64,000 nucleotides of DNA from Cryptococcus deneoformans JEC21 (taxonomy: Eukaryota > Basidiomycota > Tremellomycetes > Tremellales > Cryptococcaceae): the NCBI RefSeq assembly GCF_000091045.1, contig NC_006670.1:2148201-2212200 (forward strand), read 5' to 3'. The position numbers and the translations under genes are program-made. The notes below the pieces were generated by a model, which was not told the DNA's origin, ran no database searches, and worked only from the letters and a program-made list of their open reading frames with translations. Below are positions 1 through 10,723 of this stretch, piece by piece (within the stretch, counting starts at the first letter, position 1; each line of letters opens with the position of its first letter).

Positions 1-306
1 TCTCCGTGGGCGTTGACCAATGGCAACTGAGTATATGCCTGATTGGGTGGGTGAGCCGAAGCAAACGATATATGACCCTTTGGATGATAGTCCTGTCATT
101 ATGCAACTCTGTAAGCACCCTGCACCCCATTAGAGGGGGAAGAATACCTACCTGGCTCACTACAACCACTGCCCAGTCCCATTTCCGGTCGAGCAGTCCA
201 GTTATTACGGGCAAAACCTCTCTCCCGTTTGGCACTGCCAAAGACCCCGTGGGCGGCAAAAAGTCGTTTTGAACGTCTACGATGATTAGTGCCGTGCTGG
301 CAGGCA

Positions 307-668
307 TACTGGCCATGTTGGGATGTATGGATGCATAGACAAATTGTTTCAGTTCTGGTTGGGCCGAGGAATATACGGCTGTTTGTCGCCATCGGGTAAA
401 CTGGTCGTATGTGGGGCCAGTGCTCTGGAGAGTTCCCCCCCTTGGCCACAGCCCGTTTCAAATATAAAAGTTAAGACCTGACAGGCTTCAAGTCTACTGG
501 CCATGTTGGGATGTACGGATGCATAGACAAATTTGTTGAGTTCTGGTTGGGCCGAGGACTATACGGCTGTTTGTCGCCATGGGGTAAACTGGTCGTATGT
601 GGGCCGGTGCTCTGGAGATTTCTCCCCTTGGCTACAGCCCGTTTTCAAATATAAAAGTTAAGACCTGA
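307..668. repeat. Direct repeat, two copies of about 174 bp
   Basis: Two near-identical copies lie at about 307-481 and 495-668, offset by 187-188 bp. Both begin with TACTGGCCATGTTGGGATGT and end with TTAAGACCTGA, differing by a few substitutions and indels. I see no convincing coding potential: the short open frames across the copies are not shared with any family I recognise. The second copy runs directly into the tandem array that follows, so the two repeat types share the AGCCCGTTTCAAATATAAAA junction. This is likely non-coding repeat or relic transposon sequence. Confidence 0.85.
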
Positions 669-985
669 TTAGAGCTAAGATCGGTCTTAGTTTTAACTTT
701 TAATTAATGTTTGTATGGAGAATTAGCTATTAATAGCCCGTTTCAAATATAAAAGTTACGACCTGATTAGAGCTAAGATCGGTCTTAGTTGTAACTTTTA
801 ATTAATGTTTGTATGGAGAATTAGCTATTAATAGCCCGTTTCAAATATAAAAGTTAAGACCTGATTAGAGCTAAGATCGGCCTTGGTTTTAACTCTTAAT
901 TAATGTTTGTATAGGGAATTAGCTAAAATTATAGGTATAGCCTGTTTCAAATATAAAATTAGCCTGCTTCAAATATAAAATCCAC
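636..985. repeat. Tandem array, about 98-bp unit, decaying to the right
   Basis: Units beginning AGCCCGTTTCAAATATAAAA start at about 636, 735 and 833 (period 98-99 bp). Truncated or mutated copies start at 939 and 961 (AGCCTG). Each full unit holds the AT-rich stretch GATTAGAGCTAAGATCGG followed by TTTTAACTTTTAATTAATG. The array has no coding capacity. Its position at the edge of a gene-poor stretch would fit a transposon terminal region or a subtelomere-like repeat. No telomeric repeat is visible, so neither can be claimed. Confidence 0.85.
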
Positions 986-2419
986 GTACGCCGCAACTTT
1001 TAATTATTATTAGTTCTCAGACGGAATCAAATTTCGTTAACTTTGTATGTGGTGATATTTGAAACCCTTTAATTATTTTATTGCCGTCTTTTGACTTGTG
1101 CCGATCTTTAACTTGTAGTTTTGACTTTTGATTGATTAAATTACATAATCAATGCGAGACGCGACTTTCGAAGCATGCGAATCGCTGTTCCGTCATCACC
1201 TTCGTTCGCTTCGTTCGCTTCATTCGCTTCGTTCGTTCAAAAGATTACTCCTTCCTAGCACAACAGCTCATTTTCACAATTTCCCTTCAAATGTGGGTGA
1301 CCAAACCTAGAAGGTCCGGTACCCATCTCAGCAGAAACGTTCCCGGCAACACCCGTGTGGATGGGATAGCCCTGCTCGGCAAACTCTTTCAGGATGACCT
1401 CCGTCGCGACACTGATCTTGCCGACAGCGGAAGATCGACCTGTTTGTATAGCTCCCGTTGTCATAATCGCCAAGCCAGTCTACAGGGTAGTTCAAAATCA
1501 GCCTCCCATTGGTTCCCGTATGCTTGGTCTACATAATACGACGCTCTACTGAGGGAGAGCTAGAGAAGAGAAGACAGGATCTTGCTGTAGCCCTGCTGTA
1601 TCACGAAGGTGTGCCACAGAAGGTGTCAGGATGAAGTGCAGATATGGTTGACTTGTGCATGTTACTTCTCACCACTACATTGCATACATAGAGACCAGGG
1701 CTGTCCATCTTCTTTCTCTTCTTTTGCAGCTCCAGCGGCTATTCATCGTACTTGCTTAGGATGGTGGACCTAATCACCCAGATTACTATCACTACATCCT
1801 TTCAATCCGCATTGCGAGTCACAAATAGTCCGCCATCTTCATTCAACAGTTCTATCAAATATACTCCCGAACAAAAGCTTGCCCCTCGACCGAAAGCGTC
1901 TGAAGCATGTGGCATGCTTCAAATAATATGAGATCTCGAGTCTTCTTTCACATAGTGAGTTTACCCGTATGCCTGTTGTGTTCAGTACATGACCGCAGAA
2001 ACATTCTCCTTCCTCTAATCTACGCTACCCCTACATCGATCGTCGATTCATCGCTTTATTCTGATAGCGTGATTCCAGCTGCGCCACGTTATGCGTTACG
2101 CGTGCTGGAATTTGTGTTGTAGGGTTGAGCGGGAGCCGAGTAAATCATCAAGTGAGTTGATTCACACGTATTTACTCAACTATGCATGTGTGAAATTACT
2201 CTGCCAGGAAGTTTGATCGTATACCATTTTGGCACTTGATCTAAAAGGATCTTCTATTCAGTACAACAAAGTTTACTTCGGTACAACAAAGCAGCATCGT
2301 CGCATAATAAAACGCCCAAGACACAAACAACATACAACCCTTGACAGCTATTGTCTCACTGAGTGATGAAATATGGCAATAATTTCACCTTCATTGGCGA
2401 AGTCAATACCAAGTTTCTC
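986..2419. other. Gene-poor stretch
   Basis: No gene can be supported across about 1.4 kb. It contains a short degenerate microsatellite at about 1199-1239 built from CGTTCGCTT/CATTCGCTT units. A 73-codon coding-like stretch on the minus strand (1255-1473) is listed separately. The remainder is AT-rich, with many stops in all frames. Confidence 0.5.
1255..1473 (-). other. Coding-like fragment, unknown family
   Basis: An open minus-strand stretch of about 72 codons reads like real protein, with a mixed alpha/beta-type composition such as KISVATEVILKEFAEQGYPI followed by HTGVAGNVSAEMGTG. I do not recognise the family. No start codon, partner exon or regulatory signal is evident. It may be a relic gene piece within the repeat-rich left arm. 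Confidence is low because the stretch is short. Confidence 0.2.
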
Positions 2420-3938
2420 ACATCGCATAGCATATTCGGATACCGGCACCTGCATTTCAAATGATGCATTCGAGATCAAAAACTCCTGTCAAAAGTTTAG
2501 CTTTGAGACAATTTATAGAGTGGAAATTTAGCCGTAATATAAGTTCTTTGTCTTCATTGACACCTGTAAGAAGACCACCGCCAAATGGATTGGCGACATT
2601 TTTAACCCCAGACGTTGAGCTCTTCGAACTATGCGCAGATGCCTTGTTAGCTACTGTGACCGTTGCATCCAGTGCTAGAATCTTGCCTGAGGTCACCGGA
2701 ATAATATTAGCCAGCTAGCGTTGTGCGTATGGAGACAAATTGTCCTTACCAGCCAAAACGCGACTATAGGTCAAGCTATAGGTCATGTTCTCCCCCTTCC
2801 TCTGCCGCGTGATGAAGTCTTCATACGCCGCTCTAATCAACTGAGCAGACATAGACGGGTTGATCTTGTCTTCAACACTGTTGGGCTCATTTTCGTCATC
2901 GTTACCGACGCATTCATTTGCAGTACCCCGTCCAAGAGGTGGGGAATTTCCAGCGATCTGCGATACAGCTCGAGAAGCCCGCGCCAGAGATGAAGGATAT
3001 TATTTGGTAGGCGCTGAGTTAAGATGACGTTCTCTGGCGGCAGCTTTGTAGTACTCCCCCTCTTTTCGAAGGTTTATAACATGTGCAGTTCTGTATAATG
3101 CTTGATAAGGCCCACATCTCAAGGAGTAACTCGAGATAATGGCTCACGCTTTAGTCCTTCTTCCAGTTGGCCAAAATGGCATGTAGTTCGGAACTCCACA
3201 ATCATGTCATATAATTCTCGTGTTGTGAGAGCAGCCTTGGAGGTGAAATGAGGAAGCTTCCCTGTATTCAAATCAGATTTCATCATTCCACTTGCGCTCC
3301 CGTAAGCTGTGTTGTTTTGCCCACCTTGCTGCCATGGCATTTGGTTTGACCAGTAGCTGTCAGTAGTCGGGAAAACTGCTTTGTGAAAATCACAGATATA
3401 CTGAGGACTAATTGTCCTTTTGTTGTTCATCACTCCATAAACTTGACGGAAAGGCTTCCATCCTTTTCGATTGACACGCGATGTACACCCTTCATGTGGG
3501 CAGCGGCACAGGTTCATGCCGGGGAAGAAGACAGGGTGAATCACAAGAACCGGTCAACCAAGGACACAAAAGGGTTGTTAGATATGATACGACCGCGGAA
3601 CTGCCGTTCTGATATCGTGGGCGGCCTTGGTTATGTCATCAGTGGACGGGAGCAAGCAAGTCCAAAAAGATGCAATGACCAAGGATATGGTTACTTACCC
3701 CATTCGATTTTGATTGCACCCTCTCCAATATCTTAACGTACTCTATCACTCCCGCTACAAAATCCATTTGCTCTTCTGTCGCTACGCACCCAGATTTCTG
3801 CCATATCTTTATCTGTTGTTTAATTCTAGCATCTGAAAGGTCGCCATCCTTGCTACTATCATATACAGCCATTTGTTGCTGTCCTCCGAAGAACCCTGAG
3901 TCTTGCTCGTTATCGCTGCGTGCGTGCGCTCTCGTCAT
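2420..3938 (-). pseudogene. Decayed multi-exon gene of unknown family
   Basis: Several coding-like blocks follow one another on the minus strand. A first exon begins at ATG 3938 (MMTRAHARSDNEQDSGFFGG) and ends at a GTAAGT donor near 3700. A block near 3590-3545 reads RIISNNPFVSLVDRFL and then meets a stop. The next block, shifted by one base, continues as HPVFFPGMNLCRCPHEGC down to about 3119. Further blocks include LRKEGEYYKAAARERHLNSA (about 3090-3010) and SMSAQLIRAAYEDFITRQRK (about 2860-2790). The CRCPHEGC cysteines could be zinc-binding, but I do not recognise the family. The join at 3541-3546 looks like a one-base frameshift and other joins do not keep phase, so I call it broken. An alternative is a functional gene with splicing I have misread. 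It lies divergently from the calcipressin gene. Confidence 0.45.
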
Positions 3939-4088
3939 CATCTCCCCGTCGGCTGCCTCCACCCTCCACCGCACAACGCCGCTTCATCGCATCCTCCCCC
4001 TGCTTTGCCATCTCCATCTCTTCTACAATTCTCTCCATATCCCCAACAACATCTCTTCAATTGTCACATTAATAAGGATCTGGAAAAA

Positions 4089-4893
4089 ATGACCATAAGC
4101 CCACCGCAAAGACCCAACGGCCAGCCTATCCAGCACGAGCCCACCAACACACTCGCCCTCCTTCTTCCTCACCCTACCTTGTTTGCACCTCCAGTCCTCG
4201 ATTTGTTGCGCGCACACTATGAACATTTCGGGAGAATAGCTCACTGGGCTCCCGTAAGGGGGTTCGGAAGGGCCATAGTAGTATTCGAGAGCGAAGAAGA
4301 GGCTGAAAATGCGAAAAGACAAGGTGACTGGTTGAAATTGGACGTTCCTGTGGGTGGCGAGGAAAAGATCGACAACGAAGGAAAGCTGAAAGACATCGAG
4401 TATGTGGACCTATCTAAGAGCTCTGTGATGCAGTAAGCTTACAGACATGAACAGGCTGGTCCTTCGATTATATTACCTTCCACCGACAACCCTCAACCCC
4501 GACCCAGCCACCACGCACCTTGCACCACCTCCTCTTCCACACAACTTTCTCATCTCCCCGCCAGGTTCTCCGCCTGAAGGCTGGGAACCTGCAGCGGAAG
4601 AAGCCCCTAACCGTACCATCCTCCCTGAGGACTTGCAGCGTGCACTGGAAACGCTGGAGCTGAACAGTGGGAGCAAGGCAGATGACGGGAAGGAGATCAT
4701 CTTGGACGAAGGGGGGGTGAGGGTGCAAGTGGAAGATACGACCAAACAGGAGAGATACGGTGGGGAGGATTATGAAATGGGGGAGACATTGGAATCTGGG
4801 ACTGATGCTTGGAATCCTCCTAGTCAGTCTGGCGGTATGGGGACACCTGGCTTTGGAGTGAAGATTATGCCCACGGCAATGCCTCCTTTATGA
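4089..4893 (+). CDS. CBP1: Calcipressin (RCAN-family calcineurin regulator)
   Basis: Product of 249 residues that binds and modulates the Ca2+/calmodulin-dependent phosphatase calcineurin in the cytosol. Exons are 4089-4399 and 4455-4893. The 55-nt intron has a GTATGT donor and joins GA|G in phase to give DIELVLRLYYLPPT. An RRM-like N-terminal half (ALLLPHPTLFAPPVLDLL, then GFGRAIVVFESEEEAENAKR, roughly residues 20-80) precedes the family hallmark FLISPPGSPPEGW, the RCAN phosphorylation/calcineurin-docking motif, near residue 140. The acidic, disordered tail ends with a possible PxIxIT-like stretch that I cannot confirm. ATG 4089 is chosen because it is the first in-frame ATG after the AT-rich leader and gives the expected family length. 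Family assignment is firm; the Cryptococcus name Cbp1 is by homology. Confidence 0.93.
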
Positions 4894-5162
4894 TCCGCCA
4901 TCATCCGAGTCTTGGGAGGAGCCGAGGGAAGAGGTGGTGTAAGGACGCAAGGCATCACGAGAGAACGACGTCATGACCTCATGTCAACCAGCATTGTACA
5001 TATATACTTTTTGTAGACCCAATTCAATCATCTCAAAACCACACAAATTCATGCAGTGATATAGAACATCCCATGTATATCAAACCACATATGCTCGATA
5101 ACCAATCGTATCTTACAACAAGACTCTGATCATTCGTGGCGTGTACAATCATCAAAAGTCGA

Positions 5163-8100
5163 TTAATCTCTCCCAGTCTTGAGCTCTACGCCCACGTTCA
5201 CCGTCATCAGGATGATGTAACCTGCTATGAGACATACCGCCCAACGCCTATCGATCAGGTATCCGTTGAGAGGCACAAATATGGCGGTAGCCACAAGCAT
5301 GAGGATGAGGCCAGTGGCTGAAACCCATAATGTCGGTGAAAAATCGACAATGATGGGTGAATGCGGGGAGGAAAAGAGGAGGTGGTAGGTACCTGAACCA
5401 CCGACACCGAGAAGGAGGTTAAGCATACTTATCAAGTCGATGGTAAGTCAGTTGACGAGGTCTCAAAATGGCTCAGGGTGGGAAAAGACTTACGGGCCAC
5501 CAAAACAGGCTGCATAGGCCATCGCTGGGGCAAACTGTGCCACAGTGACGTTGGCTACTAAGTCGGCGAGAGAATTCCCCACAGCAAAGACTTTAAAAAA
5601 ATCTCATTAGTATACTTTGGATGTTAAAAAGAACTAATCAGAGTGGGAACTTACTGGTGAGGCCAATAATTGCGTCGCTCAATCCCAGAATCTCTCCCAA
5701 CGTCTTCACATTACAGGTCAGCAACCCACAACTTGCGTTCATAAAAGCTCTCAAAGAATGCCGAAGAAAAGAAAAGAAACTTACACTCAGGACATCAACC
5801 ACCTCATCCGCAATTGCAGCAATCCACATCATACTGCAGATAAACCCTGCAAAACATCTCACCAAACGCCATGGTTGAGCTGTCCCGTCTTTGCCAAACA
5901 AGAGGACGGGGATGGCGACGATCAGACCGGCGATGGAGGATCCAAGCATGACCCATTTGAAGTAGGTTTGATTGTCTTTGGTGGTATATCAGCGGCAGCA
6001 TTTCTTTATAAATGGAGGGGTGAGGGCACGGAACCGAGATGGATAAACGTACTGAACATGATGAAACAGCAAAAAGCAGGACCCAAGACACATTGTGTCG
6101 CGACGAGATACTTGTTGAATTCCATTGCCTGTTCACACGCTTCCTCGCATTCGTCATCAATCTCTTTTCCTTCTTCCCTTGCAAAAAAGTCTTCTTCCTC
6201 TTCATAGCCATCCTCCTCTTCGTTCCTCGCCGGGCTCAAGCCTCCTGACCCTAAATTCCCTTCGTCCTCGTCTCCATATTCCACATGCTGGTTCATCCGA
6301 CTCTTAGCAGCGTGGTAAATCCTCCCTAGGGGAGAATGAAGCGGGGAAAAACCGTGGTCTACGAGATGATGGAGTTCTTCACCTATCTGAGGGTTGAGTA
6401 ATCGGTCCGCTTCTTCTTCGCCTTGATCATAATCATACTCTTCCCCTTCCCCATGTCCATACGTTTCATGGTCTTCATCGGTATCGTCATCTCGGTCATA
6501 TCCATCATCCAAATAGTCACCGCTTAAATCTCCATCGTCCCCACCTCCATATTCATCCCCGTCTTCAAGCCTCACCCCACCTTGCTCCATCTCATTCCCA
6601 TCATCCACCACAGGTAAAGTCAACGTCAGCGCCAAAATGGCGGGGACGGACATGGTGGCGAGAATCATGCCGAGTACCGATTTGTGGCGGAAAGATTGAA
6701 GGGAAGGGAAAAGAATACGAAGAGCGATTTTGATGTTTTTGTGAATCTTTTGGCGTCTCGAGGTGGCGGAGGATAAGGAAGGAGTAAGGAGTAAAGGTGG
6801 GGAGGAGGTATGTCCAGAAGGGTCGATGATGGATATGGCAGGGACAGGTGGTTTGTGTGATGAGCGTGTGTGGGAGAAACTGTTATGAGGGATGATCAAC
6901 TTGGCTAAGCTGGGTTTTGAGTTTGAGGGAGACGTTTGTTCCGAAGGGGTGGTAAAACCAGTTAAAGGAGTAGGCGGGTGACCGGTTTGGTCTGACCAAG
7001 GGTTCAGCTCGGAAGAGCTTATACCTAACCCTACAGGAGTCGGTGTCTTTATTTGGTCATCCCCTTCTGAGGAACGAGGTGATGCGGGGATAGGAGAGGG
7101 GGCAGAGATGGTCCGTCTGCGGTCTCGATCTATAATATCGACAGAGTGAGTGGATGACCTTCTTCTTCCCATGGAGCTTGTTCTTCTCTCCATCCCTATG
7201 GTTTGCGGCTGGAACGCATGTCCTTGAGAGATCGATCGTCTATGGCTATGGCCTACAGGTCCAAAATAATCCGGCCTCTCTCTACCACCGCCTGGTGTAG
7301 GTGTACCACCAGGACTATTTGACCTCGTACTTGACTGAGTTGAGCCTTCTCGTCTTAATGAATTGACAACGTCCCGGAATTCGACGGCACCCAAGAGAGA
7401 CATGTTCGCTCGTGGTGTAGGGAGATCCAAAGGCTCGCTGTAATAATGGTGGGGAATGAGGTTGGAATGAGAGCATGATCTCCGTCGTCGAGTAGGTGTT
7501 TCGCTCTCAGGAGTAAGGAGGATAGCTTGTTCCTGATCGGCGGCGTGGATAGGGACAGGCGAAGGGTGTTCCATGGGCGAAGGCGGTCGGGGACTAAGAC
7601 GGCCGTTCACGACCACTGGTTTGATTAGTTGAGAGATGGAGTTTGATGATAACTTGTGTTTAAGCCCGTGCCGTCTCCTTATCCGCCTCATCCACCAACT
7701 TTCGGAGACGACAACTCCAACGTAGACCACGTATAGGCCTACCATTGAGCCTGACTCGGCAAATGTGAGATGGCCATCATGGAGGGCGACGATGAGCATC
7801 AAGACGGCGATGGTGAAGAATATGACGTCCCTTCGAAACGCATTTTTAGGGACATGGAAAGGGCGGATGAAGGCGATGGAGCCGACGACTATGGATACAA
7901 CTATTTTCAGGTATCATGTTAGCGGCGTGGATCGAGTAACCGTGGAACACGTGGAGGAAGCATTGGAATCGAAATGTATAACGTACTGAAACTAGCAGCT
8001 CCAATGAGCTCCCCAACGGCCAGTCCCAGTGTCCCGCTACTCATGGCAGAGAATGTACTGAACACATCTGGGCTTCCATTACCGAAAGCTAGAAAGGTGA

Positions 8101-8522
8101 CTCCGGCTGTGCTCTCGTTTAGCCCCAGATATGCCGCCACTGTGGATAAGTTGGGACAGAAAAAGTCGGCGGCTGATATTCCAATAAAGGAAAAGAGAAA
8201 GGCGAGGATGAAAAGGAGGAATAGAATGAATATGGGTCTGTAGGTGAGTGGAAGTGCGTTGTACCAGTCAAGGTAAGGGAAGTCGAGGATTGACTGGTGC
8301 AGTTGTGTGAGTAATGCGAAAGATCTCGAGTTAGCGAGTTGAGAGTACACTCACATCATCATCAGAAGATATACCTCCTTCTACAAAACGTTTCAACAGT
8401 GGGGCGTTCCTTGGTAATGTGCGTCCACCGATTCGGCGAGTGGTATTCAGGAGGATGACATGGATGGATATGCTGGCTGCGAGAAGGAGCCAAGCCCTCC
8501 TCCTCTGATTGCTCGATGGCAT
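5163..8522 (-). CDS. CaCA-superfamily cation/Ca2+ exchanger (NCX/NCLX-like)
   Basis: Predicted integral membrane antiporter of about 974 residues exchanging Ca2+ for another cation across an internal or plasma membrane. Exons are 8522-8355, 8293-7987, 7900-6053, 5975-5785, 5703-5655, 5590-5494 and 5427-5163; all junctions keep phase. The alpha-1 repeat carries FLAFGNGSPDVFSTFSAM (near residues 124-141). The alpha-2 repeat, near residue 855, carries FAVGNSLADLVANVTVAQF. These are the paired ion-binding motifs of the family. A large central cytosolic loop (about residues 240-600) is Ser/Pro-rich with an acidic Asp/Glu-rich segment, and may be regulatory. Hydrophobic helices flank both repeats. 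The gene is convergent with calcipressin, which is suggestive of shared calcium biology but not evidence for it. The membrane and counter-ion are not determined by sequence. Confidence 0.9.
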
Positions 8523-8853
8523 GTGTTGTAGTAGTGAATGGTCCTTAGCGCTTGTTTGCGAGTGTTATACGGTCAGTGACTTCCTGTGGGCATACTTTTT
8601 CTATTGTAATAATCGCTTCGATATAGACTTGAAAGGATTTGTACATGAGTAGGCCAAGAAGCTGTGAAGAGGTTAGTTATGACGTAACAACACGGGACCA
8701 ATCACTACGCTTTATCTTCGCAAATAATCCGGTTTTGTTGTACGGTTGTTCTATTAAATCTCGCGTTCTTGTGCCCACCACATCATCGGCAACTCACCAA
8801 CTGCGTACAAGAGCAGCAACGTTGAAGATAAAGACATAAAGAAACAGATCAAC

Positions 8854-10376
8854 ATGCCCCATGCTGCAAGGAAAAAGGTCAGCTCGGTCCGCATGATCGT
8901 CGTCCACTATTGACACTCTTGCAGGTGCTCTTGATGGGCAAATCAGGTGAATAATCAGCAAACTGATGGGATAAAATAAATGCTAAACATTATGTAGGGT
9001 CCGGAAAGACATCCATGCGATCAGTCATCTTGTAAAGAGTTTGGCTATTGACTCTAAAGGCCAACGCTGACTACTCACTGATTTAGCTCAAACTTTAGTG
9101 CAAAAGATACTCGAAGGTTAGGAGCTACCATCGATGTCGAACAATCTGCTGTTCGCTTCCTCGGTGGTCTCGTACTGGTACGTTTCATCTGATTTTACGG
9201 AATGCACGCAGAGAGACAAAGGCAGACAGAAACATGGGCTGACTTCCGATCACTTTAGAATCTGTGGGACTGTGGTGGTCAATCCGCCTTTGTAGATAAC
9301 TACCTCTCTTCCCAAAAAGATACCATCTTCTCAAACGTCGCCGTCCTCATCTACGTATTTGATAATACCACTTCCGAATGGGAATCCGATATTACGTATT
9401 TCGAGGAAATCCTCCTCGCCCTGCGCGAGAACTCGCCAGATGCTGGGGTGTGGTGTTTGATAAACAAGATGGATCTGATAGATAAGGAGGATCCAAAGAG
9501 GAAGAGATATAATGAGAGAAAGGAAGAGTTGATGAGGGTGAATGAAAAGGTTGAAAAGGAGGTGGAAGAGCGAGGGAGGGAGATTACGTGTTTCCCGACA
9601 AGTATCTGGGATGAGTCGCTGTACAAGGTGCTTCATCTCACAGGCTCTGTTTCAATGAGGCTGTCTTGCTGACATTCATCTTTTCAGGCTTGGTCATCAA
9701 TTATTCACACACTCATCCCAAACATCTCCCTCATAACCTCCCACCTCACCTACCTCCGAGACCTCTGTTTATGCGTGGAGGCAGTCATGTTTGAAGCAGA
9801 AACATTTTTGGTCATTGCTAAATCCGGTTCACCGCTAGATTGCGATCCGTCCGATTTGGACGCTGTGGAAGCGAAAGCGGGAGGAAAGGATTTGGATAGA
9901 CAGAGGTTTGAGAAGATCTCGGAGATCATAAAAGGTTTTAGGAAAGTCTGCCAGTATGTCTTCTCTCCTCTCCTCCCTTACACAGAATTTTGTCCTTTTT
10001 TGTCTTTCCGACCAGCTAACCATCGATGGTGCGGACACACAGACGTAATCACGAACGATACCAAGGGTTTCAAGCCAAGTTTGACGCCTGCACCGTCGTC
10101 CTCGAACCGCTCTCGAAAAATACATTCATCCTCCTGGTCTCTAACGATCCGAGGATAGAAACAGGTGCGATGTTGTATAATATACATCGAGCGCAGACGC
10201 ATGTGGCCGAGTTTGGAGTGGGTAAGATTGTGTTGGAGAGGAAATGCGGGATATGCAAACGCGATCCAAAAGCCAAGTATGAGTGTAAAGAGGAAGATGA
10301 TCCAAGTGTGCCAGCGTGGGATGCGGTAGATAAGGAAGACGCACCGTTGATGCAGCCAAGCATCGGAACGAGATGA
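8854..10376 (+). CDS. GTR1: Rag GTPase Gtr1/RagA
   Basis: Small GTPase of 379 residues that, as a heterodimer with Gtr2/RagC at the vacuole, signals amino-acid sufficiency to TORC1. Exons are 8854-8877, 8925-8946, 8998-9031, 9087-9177, 9259-9627, 9688-9953 and 10043-10376. The P-loop GKSGSGKTSMRS is spread over exons 2 and 3. Switch regions follow as DTRRLGATIDVEQ and LWDCGGQ, and the specificity motif is NKMDLID. The C-terminal roadblock-like half contains EAETFLVIAK and FILLVSNDPRIETGAMLYNI. The protein is somewhat longer than yeast Gtr1 or human RagA (about 310 residues) because of a C-terminal Lys/Glu-rich extension with a CGIC pair. Assignment is firm. Confidence 0.95.
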
Positions 10377-10723
10377 TCTATTACTTGATTAGTACTGATT
10401 AGTAGGCGGTCGTGGTTGGGATGATGTACCTGTGGAATCAGTGGATCTTGGTACGTACTGGACACGGAATGCAGAAAGGAGGAGGAAATGTTAAAAAGGA
10501 TATCAGAAGATAGTGTAGCATCGTTGTGTTTATATGTTATGGGATTTCACCAGCAGTACAAAAAAGGAATAACATCGGATAAGTAAATGATACAGTAAAG
10601 GCATAGTAAAGAGAAACCCCACTTTCGCAGCAACAGACCAAAGAAGCAACAAGCTCGACCAAAACCAAGACAAAACTACTAGAAAAAAAAGCCGCCAACT
10701 GAAACCTATCTAAAACTCCATTC
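10377..10723. other. Convergent 3' intergenic region
   Basis: This is the 3' flank shared by the convergent GTR1 and Q/N-rich genes. I see no further gene; overlapping 3' UTRs are expected here. Confidence 0.5.

Noticed and set aside
1199..1239. Short repeat as a CRISPR array
   Set aside because: The units are 9-10 bp and contiguous with no spacers; this is a microsatellite in a eukaryotic sequence.
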